From: Podocnemis expansa
Lineage: Eukaryota; Chordata; Testudines; Podocnemididae
Assembly (NCBI GenBank): GCA_007922195.1
Contig: ML681998.1
Location: forward strand, 21,328,931-21,392,930
DNA: 64,000 nt
Direction of reading: 5' to 3'
Shown here: positions 12,261 to 23,029 of the stretch, in pieces
Layout: every line of letters starts with the position of its first letter
Position numbering within the stretch: position 1 is the stretch's first letter
Made by a program: the position numbers and the translations under genes
The notes under the pieces: model-generated
The model's database searches: none
The model's input: the letters and a program-made list of their open reading frames with translations, nothing else
Told to the model about the DNA's origin: nothing

Positions 12261-12426
12261 AGATGGATGATGTAATATCTTCTACTGGACCAACTTCTGC
12301 TGGGGAGAGAGACAAGCTTTGGAATTTACACATAGCTTTTCTGCAGCTCTGGGTAAGCTCAAAAGCTTGTTTCACCATTAGAAGTAAGTCCAATAAAAGA
12401 TACTACCACTCCCACCTTGTCTCTTT
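12261..12426. mobile_element. Second-type PLE-like inverted terminus pair
   Basis: The left arm contains AATATCTTCTACTGGACCAA and GAGAGAGACAAGCTTT. The right arm repeats these as the inverse: AAGCTTGTTTCACC, GAAGTAAGTCCAATAAAAGA and CCCACCTTGTCTCTT. The centre carries GCAGCTCTGGGTAAGCTC. This matches a reptile repeat whose sense strand reads CTGAAGA, an AGAGCT stem and GAAAGCTTGTC. It has the same head-to-head layout as the first Penelope terminus but a different sequence. Assignment to a Penelope-like family is inference from architecture. Confidence 0.5.
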
Positions 12427-12794
12427 AAGATCCTGAGACTGCCACAGCAGTACCAACACTGTATACAGCTCCAGGACTTATGGAACAATGAAACTTCAGA
12501 AAAGAACACTTATTGTCACTACATCGTTATCATTGCCAGCTTTGGTTTTCTATAATGAGCACCACTGGAAATGGGTTATCTGCCACTCCATGGCTAACGG
12601 GCTCCTCAGGTATTTGCTGTTCTGTGCACAGGAAGGTGAGACAGTGAATGGTGAGTTTTTAGTGGCACCTCTCTCATGGGATTACATCAATGCTGCATAT
12701 TTTGGTAGTCTAAGAAGTTAAAGGAAGAAAGATGCCAACATGGAGAAGTTCGACCTTACCTTTTTTAGCAAGGACAGTTTAGTGCTTCACTGTG

Positions 12795-13447
12795 GAGAAA
12801 CAGTTTTGTTGACAAATTAGAGAGAATCCAGTGGAGGGCAATGAAAATGGTTAGGGGCTTGGGACACAGGATGTATGGTGAAGGAACCAGGCTTATTTAA
12901 TCTGCAGAAGAGAAGACTGAGGGGGATTTGATAGCAGCCTTCAGCTACTTGAAGGGGTGCTCCAAAGAGGAGGGAGCTAGGCTGTTCTCAGTAGTAACAG
13001 AGGACAGAACAAGGAGCAATGGTTTCCAGTTGCAGCTGAGACGGTTGAGATTGCATATTAGGAAAAACTTTCTTGCTAGGAGGGTGGTGAAGCATTGCAA
13101 TGGGTTACCTGGAGAGATGGTGGAATCTCCATCTTTGGAAACACTTAAGGCCTGGTTAGACAAAGCCCTGGCTGAGATGATTTAGTGAGAGTGGGCCTGG
13201 TTTCAGCAGGAGGTTGGACAAGATCAGTGGCTTTCAAACCACGGGTCAAGACCCAGTACTGGATCACAGACCATCACGTACTAGGTCACAGGACCCCCTG
13301 CTGCTACCACCAAAAGACTGGATTGCATTGCTCAAAAATGTAATTGTTGGGTCACGGGCATAAATAATTATCTTCAACTGGGTCCTGAGGAAAAAAATTT
13401 GAAAACCACTGGACTAGATGAGCTCATGAGCCCTATGATTCTGTGAA
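12795..13447 (+). mobile_element. CR1 LINE 3' end, sense, with nested hAT MITE
   Basis: Landmarks are AGAGAATCCAGTGGAGGGCA, GCTTATTTAATCTGCAGAAG, GGAGCTAGGCTGTTCTCAGT and GTTGGACAAGAT. The frame at 12928-13185 still reads the CR1 ORF2 C-terminus ([18 protein letters not shown] and the closing ESPSLETLKAWLD). The 3' UTR is interrupted at 13225-13411 by a MITE and resumes GAGCTCATGAGCCCTATGATTC. The copy is 5'-truncated, as is usual for CR1. Confidence 0.88.
13225..13411. mobile_element. hAT-type MITE, 187 bp, with 8-bp TSD
   Basis: The ends are CAGTGGCTTTCAAACC and TTTGAAAACCACTG, which are inverted repeats. The flanks GACAAGAT (13217-13224) and GACTAGAT (13412-13419) are an 8-bp target duplication with one mismatch, diagnostic of hAT insertion. 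The element is too short to encode transposase. Confidence 0.85.
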
Positions 13448-13449
13448 TT

Positions 13450-16400
13450 CATTTCTTCATTGTCTGGATATTGTGTGACCTGAAATGCACAAGAATTGAT
13501 ACCCTTCCATTCCCTGCGGTCATTGGTTGGGGAGCAGGCTGTGAAGAGGAATTCTTTGGTAGCTGTCTTCACACAGGGCCTATTTCTTTATTTCTGTATG
13601 GAAGATATGTATTTGGCCTTTTCTTGATGTAGATCTCAATATAAGGCACTAAAACTTCCCTGTTGGGCAGAATCAGATTTGCTTAGGTGTCTTATAAACC
13701 CTGGCTGTCTAAGAGCTGATGGAGATTATTTTTAGTTCAGATACTGTGAGGCAGTCCTTTTGGAGCAAAAGGACCTGTGTACCATCCCAACTAATGTGAC
13801 ATAGTTACAAGTAGATGTGGCAATGGTTTGGTAGTATTTTAGTATTACACATTACATATTAGAAGTTCTTTGTTGGTAAAAAGTCCAGATAAATCTTTCT
13901 GTGACGATCCCATGTATTTGGTTAATGGAAGCACGTTTGGCACTATATTGACAGGAAAAAAAATTGGTACTGGTGGAGTGTGTTATTTTTCCAGCCTGTT
14001 GTATTTGCCTTTCAGTCTTACCCCTTTGTTACGTAAAGCACAGCTCTGATATCTGCAGCTTTAAATGTAAAAATTTGATATTCTTCTGGGCATATATTTA
14101 ATCAAAAGATGTTTTAATTTAAACATTATTCCCCAATTACAATAGTTGATTTCTGCCTCTCATTGTTTTGTCCAAAGGTGCTTACGTCCTCATTAGACCC
14201 TACAGTGACCAAATCATCAATTCAGCAAGATTAGTTTTAGGTGAGCTAGAAGGTAGTGAGTCGTTAAATTAGGTTGTTTTCAGAAAAGTATTTGTAAAAT
14301 AAAGAAAAGTAGAGAGTGGTGAAAGTCAAGAAGAGAAAATGTCACCTTCTAATGACAACAGTGTCGTTTATTATCTCTCCCAGTATTTTGTTTGAAATAT
14401 GAGCTCCCCAATAATTCTCCTTTACACCTAATCCATCCTATTTTGTTTTAAAAGCACTGAATTATGGTATGGGAACCAAAATATAGTTCAGGAAGCTCTA
14501 AGTATGTTTATATGCCTAACTGTGCTTATGTGATTGTGTCAAATGCCTGTCTAAATCAGGTACAGTGTGGAAATAACACCACCTGACCATTAATAGAAAT
14601 ATTTTAGCTACCTGTGTTTCCTGCTGTAGTGCCCAGCCTTGAAGTCAGATTGTGGTTTTTACATGTTGCAGCATTAAACAATAACATTCCTCTCAGAAAA
14701 ACTAAAATGACAGGTGTAACCATTGATGCTTTAAGCACATATTCTGACCTAAAGATTTACAATCTGCCACAATCTATTACTGCACATACTGTGACAGCAG
14801 AATTGTGCTGAAGAAAAAAGGCTGACAAATGCTGAATGTTAGCTTCAAAATTTTCCCCAAAAATGTGTTTTCAATTTAGTTCTTGAACATGCATTATAAT
14901 AAACTGGAAATGAGCATCTCCCTGAACGTGAAGAAGCAGAGATTTTGCTTTCTGTCTGTCTGTCTAGTACATCAGACTAGGGACTGAAGAAAATGTGAAT
15001 GTAATAGTCTATTTTCAAACATTGCAAAATCGAGGAGTAAGGGCACCGTTTCCTGTGAAATGTGGATCCTTGGGTTAATTTTTGCATTGGAGTCTTGCTG
15101 CATTATAATTGCAAGAAGTGTTGCCCTAGTGATTATTTCTGCCGACTTCCCTATTTCTGCAAAGGAAGCAATTACAAAGAATCAAAGTGGTAATATAGCA
15201 AACATCAGTTTAATTCAGATTTCTGTGATTTATCAGTTATTATATTTTGCATTTCTCTGCAGATCATTGATTCCAGTTTGATTTTGTTCATACCTCAAAT
15301 TTTGTCTAATTTTGGGTAAATATAAATCACATTTTTTTACATTGTATCCCAGAGAGCATTTTATTTTTTCATTTCAGTAACTATTATTTGAATAATAAAA
15401 AAACACATTACTGTTTTCATAATGCAGTGCTTATGTGACAGTTTTTGAACTTTAATATTCTTTTCTGTAGTGTCCTGGATTAGCAGCACATAAAAGAGAC
15501 ATATTGTTTGTAATGTTTCTTACCCACAACAAATGATGCACTTCTAGGGTTTATGAAATGGCAGTAGTTTTCTAAATTTGTGATTCTTCTGTGTTCAGCA
15601 GTCAAGAACAGTTGTACATCTGCTCAGCACAGACTTTAGGAGACTATGAACTTTAATTGAGGAAAAATAATGAGGGTTCAGGGACCACCAATACATACTG
15701 GGTTGGTAAAACAGGTGCCCTGCTGCCAGATCAATGGATTATTTACTCCTTTATCATAAACAAGAAACAGTTGGTTGTGTGTGGAGACCACATTCATATT
15801 CTAAAGACAGACTGTCTTTTTCTGTTTCCATGTAAACGCACAGCATTTTAAACACTTTTAAAACTAGTGTGTAATAACTTTGCTTCTTAATTTAATGATC
15901 CCCTGTTAACATTAGAAATAAGATTTTAAGGTGAGCATTTTAAATTTTGAGGTGATTGTAATGCCAAACATTTGAGTTTGAATCTTGTTTGATTTCTTAC
16001 CCCCATTTTTAGTCACTGAGAAAGAAAACACACATACATACAAACACACACAGGTTGTTTGTGTACACACATTATATATCTATGAAGATGAAGAGAAAGT
16101 AAGAGGAGAAGTACAGAAAAGGGAGCTTAAATCTTTTTAAGTCTGAATATTATAATGATAATGTTGTTTCAGGATGGAGGTTATACAAATTTTACACATC
16201 ACTGAAGTGGAATTTACTGATGCTTTAATCGGAAAAAATGCAGAATGCTTTTCCATGTGAGTGAAACAAGCAAGCAGGGGTTTTAGTAAGCACTCTTAAT
16301 CCTGTGTGTGCATTTACACACCTGAGGACTGTGCAACCTAAAAGGGCAAGGTCAGCCAAAAGGGCATGTTCAACTATAATAGCTATTCATTAGCAAAGCA

Positions 16401-18860
16401 AACAAAGGGCAGCATGCAAGACTGCCTGGAATACGCTTTAATTTCCAACCTAACAAGTTACTTTAGTCTTACATAACTGTATGTCATTCAAGAAGACACA
16501 AATACTTAAGTCCATAGTGCCAGAGGTCATGGGATTAAATTTCTAGCAATGGGATGTAGGCCAAGAAAATCTGACTCCTGAAACAAGAGGGTAAATGTAC
16601 TCTTGAAACTATCCACCCCCAATCATTTACCAGTACTTCATCCAATTAGTTACCAAAACATTATTAACTTAAATATTGGTTTTAAGAAATTTATCTTTTT
16701 TCCTGAGTTTTAATGCAAATTTATGGAAATATTTTTCTCAAACTTTTTCCCTTTTTTTCTTTTTTTTTTATTGATAATTTTGTGTTAATCCCTTTGGGAA
16801 TTTGAAATTTTAATGCTAAACACAAATTACAGTATCAACCTCAAGTTGCGCTTAAAGAACCTGTAGCAAAGATCACATGACATGAGAAATGCAAATAAAT
16901 TTTCAGTGAATGCGGCCTGGGTTTCTAAAATTATATTGATTAAAACTGCAGACAAATATAAATAATTAACATAAGAAACAGTTTTGATTTTGTAAAAATT
17001 TGCAAGACATGTTGTCTGAATAACAATGTTTCACTTTGCATCCTTCATCCCAGACATGCACATTTCTCCATAAGGGAGAATGGAGAGCACTTTCTACTCT
17101 GTGGAATGTATTTTAGAGCTATGAACTCTTTTTGTTTTGTTTCTTTTAAGTCAATGATAATACTTCACACAAAATTAGATTGACTGTCATTGCTTCTGTA
17201 GTTATAGCTTTAAGAAGGTTTAAATCTGGAGCAGCTGGGTAAAATTACACCTCATACTGGAGGAGTACTCACAAATGACCTAATAATTTGTTTATTACAC
17301 TTTGTAGTCTAGTGTTTGGGAATTAAGAGCTTTCAGTATAGTTAGGTATGAAATGAAGGGGATTTTTTCAAAGATATATACAATGGTGACTGTCCTGATT
17401 AATGTGATCATGGATAAGGTTAAAATTCATATGCCTTGTGACTTGGAATAGGTTCCTTGTAAAAGTTCATAACTGATGTTTCTGCTAATATTATGATCAT
17501 CTAAAATCACCTGGAGCTGTTATGTTCCTAGAAAATTGACATTCCTGCTGATTTTACTGGTTCTTTATGGTAACATTCAAAACAGGCTTTTGTCACCATT
17601 AGCATTGAAAGGTACATTCAGAAAATGAAACTCATCTGGTGTGTCATGATCTGCAGACCAATGTAAGAGAAATAAAAGATTTGTTAATCTTTCAAGCTGT
17701 ACACAACACTGATATATTATTGATGGCTTTTGTCAAAAAGCACTGCTTCTTCAGGAACAAAAAAAGTGTGTTTTTGGAGAGCATTGCTTCTGGTCTGGCC
17801 ACCACCCTTTGTCTGCACTTGTAAAAGCTGAAGAAATAGCTGTATGCATTTTGCAGAAGCATCTCATCAGTGAGCTGTTGGAGTGAAGCTGTTCTTCAAC
17901 AAGATCTAAAGATTGGCTCAAATCCCAACATTTTCTCTCTCAAGTTTTCAGTTGTATGCTGTCAATGACAGGTTCTCCTTTTGCTTAGCATCTTCTTATT
18001 GTGGATTATTGGAAGGTGTACAGCCTTATTCGAATATTAGTGAAGCTGTGATCATATAAATAATATAGGCAAGATGTTTATAAAATACATTATTCCTGCT
18101 AGTATTACATAGTTTGTGAAATAAGCTTTCAGAGGCAAAAATAATTTGGCAAAAGTTAGTCACATTTTAAGCCTCAAATTGTTTTCCATGTATGAACTTT
18201 ATTCACACCAATTTATTTTTTCATAGTATTCTGATATAAGGCATTTGAGTAACTAAAAGACATAATTGCCACCATAGCCCTACTCCTTGTAAAGTAGTAG
18301 TTTCACTGAGGCAGATCAGAGCGCTGGGGCTCAAATGAGAGCAAGTAACATCCTTGGCTCTCAGCAACAGGTGCAGGTTTGTGAGAAGTGTATAAAATCA
18401 TAAAATCTGCTTGCATTCTTAGCTGTATGTGAAATTTGCTCCCTGTCACAGGACTGGAGCGATAGACTAATTGTTTCTCCAGTGCTTCCAATCACTTTTA
18501 GCCTTCTCTTAGGGATTACAAATGCTCTTTCAACATAAATAGGGTCTTGTTGAATACTAAGGGTGATCACTTTAGGCGTGTTTTTGTCTCTGAGAATAAT
18601 AATTTCATTAATTACTTCTCATCAAAGGATGCTGAAAATTCAGTCCTTCTCTGATTCTTGGTAATCTCTAATTTTCAGTCATTTAATAAATTACCCAACA
18701 ACCTGGCTTCCCCAGTTTCATACTACAATGCTTTCACTCTTCTCCATCTCTTCCAAACTAGCTTTTTATCTACCAGGCAAAGGCAGAACAAAATAAAACA
18801 CTGAGTGCTAAAGTTGCCAGAATTCAAACTCAAAATAAAAGGGGTATTTTTAACATTGTG
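13450..18860. other. Longest repeat-poor block
   Basis: In 5.4 kb I recognise no transposable element and no exon, apart from a short (CTGT)n at about 14948-14966 and a CA-rich patch near 16028-16052. Composition is AT-rich and even. The absence of repeats in a developmental-regulator intron makes this a reasonable place to look for conserved enhancers, but the sequence alone does not show one. Confidence 0.45.
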
Positions 18861-18865
18861 ACTAA

Positions 18866-19072
18866 GTAATCATTGGAATAGTTTATCAGGGGATGTGGTA
18901 AATGTTTCATCATTTGGCTCTTTACTTCAAGACTGCATGCTCTAACTGAACCACAAGAATTTGGATGGATGCTAGAATCATTGGGTGGAATTGTGTTACA
19001 TGTGTTATGCAGGTCAGACTATTTCATCATAATGATCCCTTCTTGCAATAAAATTTACAAATCTATGAAAAT
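18866..19072 (+). mobile_element. CR1 LINE 3' end, sense, old
   Basis: GGAATAGTTTATCAGGGGAT, TTACTTCAAGACTGCATG, TATGCAGGTCAGACTATTTC and TGATCCCTTCTTGC follow the order of the turtle CR1 3' UTR (the usual text being GGTCAGACTAGATGATC...GGTCCCTTCT). The copy is strongly diverged and 5'-truncated. A 129-codon ORF starting inside it is incidental. Confidence 0.7.
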
Positions 19073-19074
19073 AT

Positions 19075-20333
19075 CCTCTCATGCTCTTCATACTCTTCTT
19101 TCAGCTGTTGCCTCATTCACCTGTGTCTTTCATGAGATTTTTCTCAGAGGTCTTATCAGAGGTTTTCATTTATCCCTCAGGAAACCTAGGAACAGATTCT
19201 TGGTGCTGCTTTTTCCCCCTTTGCACTTCTTATTAGTGCAAAGAGAATATGGTTACCAGCCAATCAGGTATTCCTCTGGTGGGGGGGGCTACTTTGCATA
19301 TTGTGGGTGTAGGCCTCCTTTCAAGAGATATACCATGGTCAGAGCACTTTTGCACTAATGCAATATGGTGTGTTAACTTTGCACAGCTCAGCTATATTCC
19401 AGTGTTTGAATTGTTACTTTGATCCCTGCATGCAGTTATTGCATCTGATATTCATGACAGGAAAAAAATAAATACCAAATGTATACTGGAGTAGCCACAG
19501 CCACAGATTCAACCCCTGCTCTATTAAAAATACTTTATAGGATTGCTGAAGCTTCAATGTGTATTTATAGCCTGTAAGGCCAGAATCAACATTACAATTA
19601 TCTGCTCTGCCCTCTTGCATAACAAAAGTTGGAGAAATTTGAGTCAGCTGAATGGTAAAGGTCAGCACATGTTTCTTGATCTTTATTCCTGGGTGGGCAA
19701 AAATCCACACCCATTTAAGGTTATTAGAGACAGAACTACAGCCAAAAAGTGTCCACAAACAATTATTTGCATAGCTCTGAGGAATGGACTCTAGGATGAA
19801 ATTTCCAGGTACTCTAGATTTAAGGAAAGTGAGGATTATAACAAAGAACTTCAGATATGTTCATTCTCAGTCTTGAACACTTTTCAAGAAGTGAGGAAAT
19901 TCTATGCTACAGTTTGTAATTCAACCAAGAGGCAAAAAGTTCATGGTGAAATGATCCTAAGAGTAAATGAGATGAAAGATTCAAGGGAAAAAAGCTATTG
20001 TCTGCCAGGTCTTGTGTACTAAATGAACATTTTATCTCTGTGTTCCCTGAACTGTGATTTTAATAGGTTCAAACATATATGAAACAAAAGGATATTATAA
20101 ATTCGAGAAAGTCAACACAGTCTGGTTGTTGTAAGGGAAAATATATAATGTGTATGTTTGTATTACTATGTGTCACATAAATAAAACTGGGGTGCTGTAA
20201 AAACTGACTAACCAATCCACTTTCTGTTCTTCCCTACTCACCTCTTGATTACATCAACATTTCTGAAATTCAGACAGGACCTAAGAAGTCTGTTCAGTGG
20301 ACAAGGGTTCTGTGATGAGCCATTGGTCTCATC
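19075..20333. other. Intronic sequence, nothing recognised
   Basis: AT-rich sequence with opposing ORFs at 19414-19794 that shadow each other. No repeat or exon recognised. Confidence 0.4.
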
Positions 20334-20341
20334 AGAGAAGC

Positions 20342-20562
20342 AAGGCCGGCTCTACCCATAAGCCAGTGAGGCGCTGGCAGGGTGGCAGAGCCCCTGGACT
20401 GGCCTGCTCTGCCCCTAGGGAGGGGAACAGCTGGTCCAGGGGCGGAATGGGCCAGCCCATGGGGCAGACTCCACTTTTTCACCCCTCCTCAGGGCTAGCC
20501 CTGCCCACCCCCACCAAAACCAAAGCTGGCTCGGGGCACCCAGCCCCTTGAGATGGCCCTGC
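20342..20562. repeat. GC-rich MITE-like element
   Basis: The 221-bp GC-rich island has left end AAGGCCGGCTCTACC and right end GAGATGGCCCTGC, which are imperfect inverted repeats. The flanks AGAGAAGC (20334-20341) and AGAGAAAG (20563-20570) match at 6 of 8 bases, consistent with an old hAT-style duplication. The local GC jump against AT-rich flanks supports insertion. Confidence 0.45.
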
Positions 20563-20570
20563 AGAGAAAG

Positions 20571-22845
20571 AGAAGGCATATTTCTGTGGTTTCATTTCAG
20601 AGAAAAAGTCATGCATTTACAACAGAGGAATTATTTAGTTTAAATTAGAGTCCCATGCCCCCCTCCAGTTCTGTGAGCAGAGAGGAAATGAAATGTAAGG
20701 CACCGAGTTGGTGGGAATGTGGAAGAAGGGAAGAGACAGTTTCACAAGTGCTTTCATTTTATTTCCTGTTCTTATGAAAGCCTATCCACTGGGGGTTCTT
20801 AGAGATACAGATATGCAGTTGAGGGGCAATCACACTGTGCAGTGTTTTCTCTCCTCCCTCCTACAGCTGTGCAAGTAAGTTATTGCATAGAAAGCTTGCT
20901 TCTAGGCTGAGCAGGTTCATCTTCTGTTTTGAGGAACCTGGCTTGCAAGGCCTAGAAGGCTGTGCAAGCTGTGCTTCATGAAGTTAGTGAGCAGGTGAAA
21001 GATTTGATTCATTTTAGAACCTGAATATTCATTGCATAGATAGAAAAAAATAAGAGATTCAAATACGAAGCATAGCCTTGATGTGGAACCTTAAGTTGTT
21101 ATGAAACAGTGCAGTCTAATCAAACAGCTGACTGAATTTGTTGCATATGGCAAACTGATTTTGGTTTTATGACTGGTTTTGGGAAAGGTACTTAAGTATT
21201 TGCTTCTGCAAAGAAACCTAAAACATGCTGAATAAATGTTATAAAACAAATAAAAATGAGTATTGTTGAGGTTGTCAAGAATCAAGGAAGTTACATTACT
21301 GTTGAAGTATTTATGCCATCGTAAGTCTTGATTTCAAAAAAGTATCCTTATGCAAATAGAATAATTCACACTGTAAGCCTTTCAGAAATGGCATTTTCAG
21401 AGTCTACCTTCTGATGATTACTGGTCTCTTTTTTCTGCAAAGTTCTGTAGAGAATATATTTTAATTAGCTTCCACTTGATACCACTTCAGACACACTGCC
21501 CAGCTTTGACCCAATGTCTGATCATATAGAATGCATTACAAAAGAACTGGTCATTTGAGTGCTTTAATATAGCTTTGCATTAATGTGAGACATCATTTAG
21601 ACAAGGCATTAAAAATGTTATTTTAATGACTGAAGTGTGTAGGGTGGGAAGAAGCTTAATCTTTATAGGAAGAACAATTTCAATTAGCTCTAAAATATTA
21701 ATTTGTTGTTATAACTATATACTCTAATATATTTGGCTGCAAAAAATCTTATGAATAATAAATACATTGCTAGATCCTAGTCTAATTTTTGTGTTACAAC
21801 TAATACTATCTGCTAAAAGAGGGGAAATAATCTTCTGATATTCAGGATTCTGGATACATTTAAAAAAATACATGTTAATTTGTAACAATGAAGTTGCTAT
21901 TTCCAACATAATTTCCAAAGATACTGTAAGTAAAATATATGTGATCAGGCTACTCTGTTTCAGAGCAATTCTTAAACAGAAAGTTGTCATTTGTTATACA
22001 AATTAAGTACTTTTGTTTATAAGATGAACATAAAACACCATATTGCCAGTAAATAGAATGTATCCACCTATGGAAAGTATAAAGATTTTAGCATTAAAAA
22101 ATTGTGGATTGTTATTCTTTGATTGGGTTTTTGGTAAGCAAATTTACTAAACTCATAAATTTTGCTATCCTTGAATTTCTCCCATTCACCTTATCCAGCT
22201 GAATTCTGGTGGCTACTAGTATTGTTAAACCTTAAGATACATTTTTGTATTGTAGTCCAAGTTTTAAAGCTCACATTAAAGTCACTGGCAGTCACACTGC
22301 TAAAATTTTGTGACACACAGAAGATGTTTTATTTGCCATCTAGAGGATGGAAAGGCTTAGTTCATGCTGGCTTGGCACGACAGTAAGTTTTGGTGGTGAC
22401 TGCTGTCTTGGACACCAAACCTGTTTTTTAAAAAAAGGTTTTAATTGATTGGAGCACTAAGATAGCTATGCAGTGATGCAAAGGACTCCTAAAACTGATT
22501 AGTCAACCATTAGAGGTTTCCCCCTTGCATGAATAGCAGCTCCTGCACCATCCCTCATATATTGTTCATCTCAATTACTGGCCTTGGCCATTGGGTCTCT
22601 TGGCAGCTGGTGTAACTAAGAGAAGAGTTAACTTTGACAATTATGGCATAGTATATGTCAGAATAATAAACTAATCAAAATATACTAGGAAGAAAGGGTG
22701 GAAGCCATTTATAAAATTCTGCAAAATCTACTCTGAGTGGCATTTCATTTTGGTGTTGCAGTGAACCATACATTGACTTGTGGATGAAGCCTCCTGCTAG
22801 GATTTTTGTCCGCCTCCCCCAAGTTCTCCCCAACAGAGGCCAAAT
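20571..22845. other. Intronic sequence, nothing recognised
   Basis: AT-rich, with no exon or repeat that I recognise. Small ORFs on both strands are unremarkable. Confidence 0.4.
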
Positions 22846-22847
22846 TC

Positions 22848-23027
22848 TCTTCTTGTATAAATTGGTGCGGCTCCACTGAAGTCAATGGTGTGATTGAGCT
22901 TGATTAGTCTAAGGCCTTATTTATGAGAATATGATCTAGTGGTATATCTAGGGACCAGTCCAGTTCTCATTGAAGTCAATGTGACTTTTTCCACTGATTT
23001 CAGTGGGAGTTTGATCAGGCCCCTGGA
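22848..23027. repeat. Foldback MITE-like fragments (GAAGTCAATG type)
   Basis: GGCCAAATTCTCTTCTTG, CTCCACTGAAGTCAATGG, then CATTGAAGTCAATGTGAC and GATTTCAGTGGGAGTTTGATC match the self-complementary, low-copy-length repeats common in crocodilians, turtles and birds. These resemble the MITE family called Chompy, but the name is from memory. Boundaries are approximate. Confidence 0.5.
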
Positions 23028-23029
23028 GC

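Noticed and set aside
18969..19358. 129-codon plus-strand ORF
   Set aside because: It starts within a decayed CR1 3' end and has no recognisable protein features or splice context.
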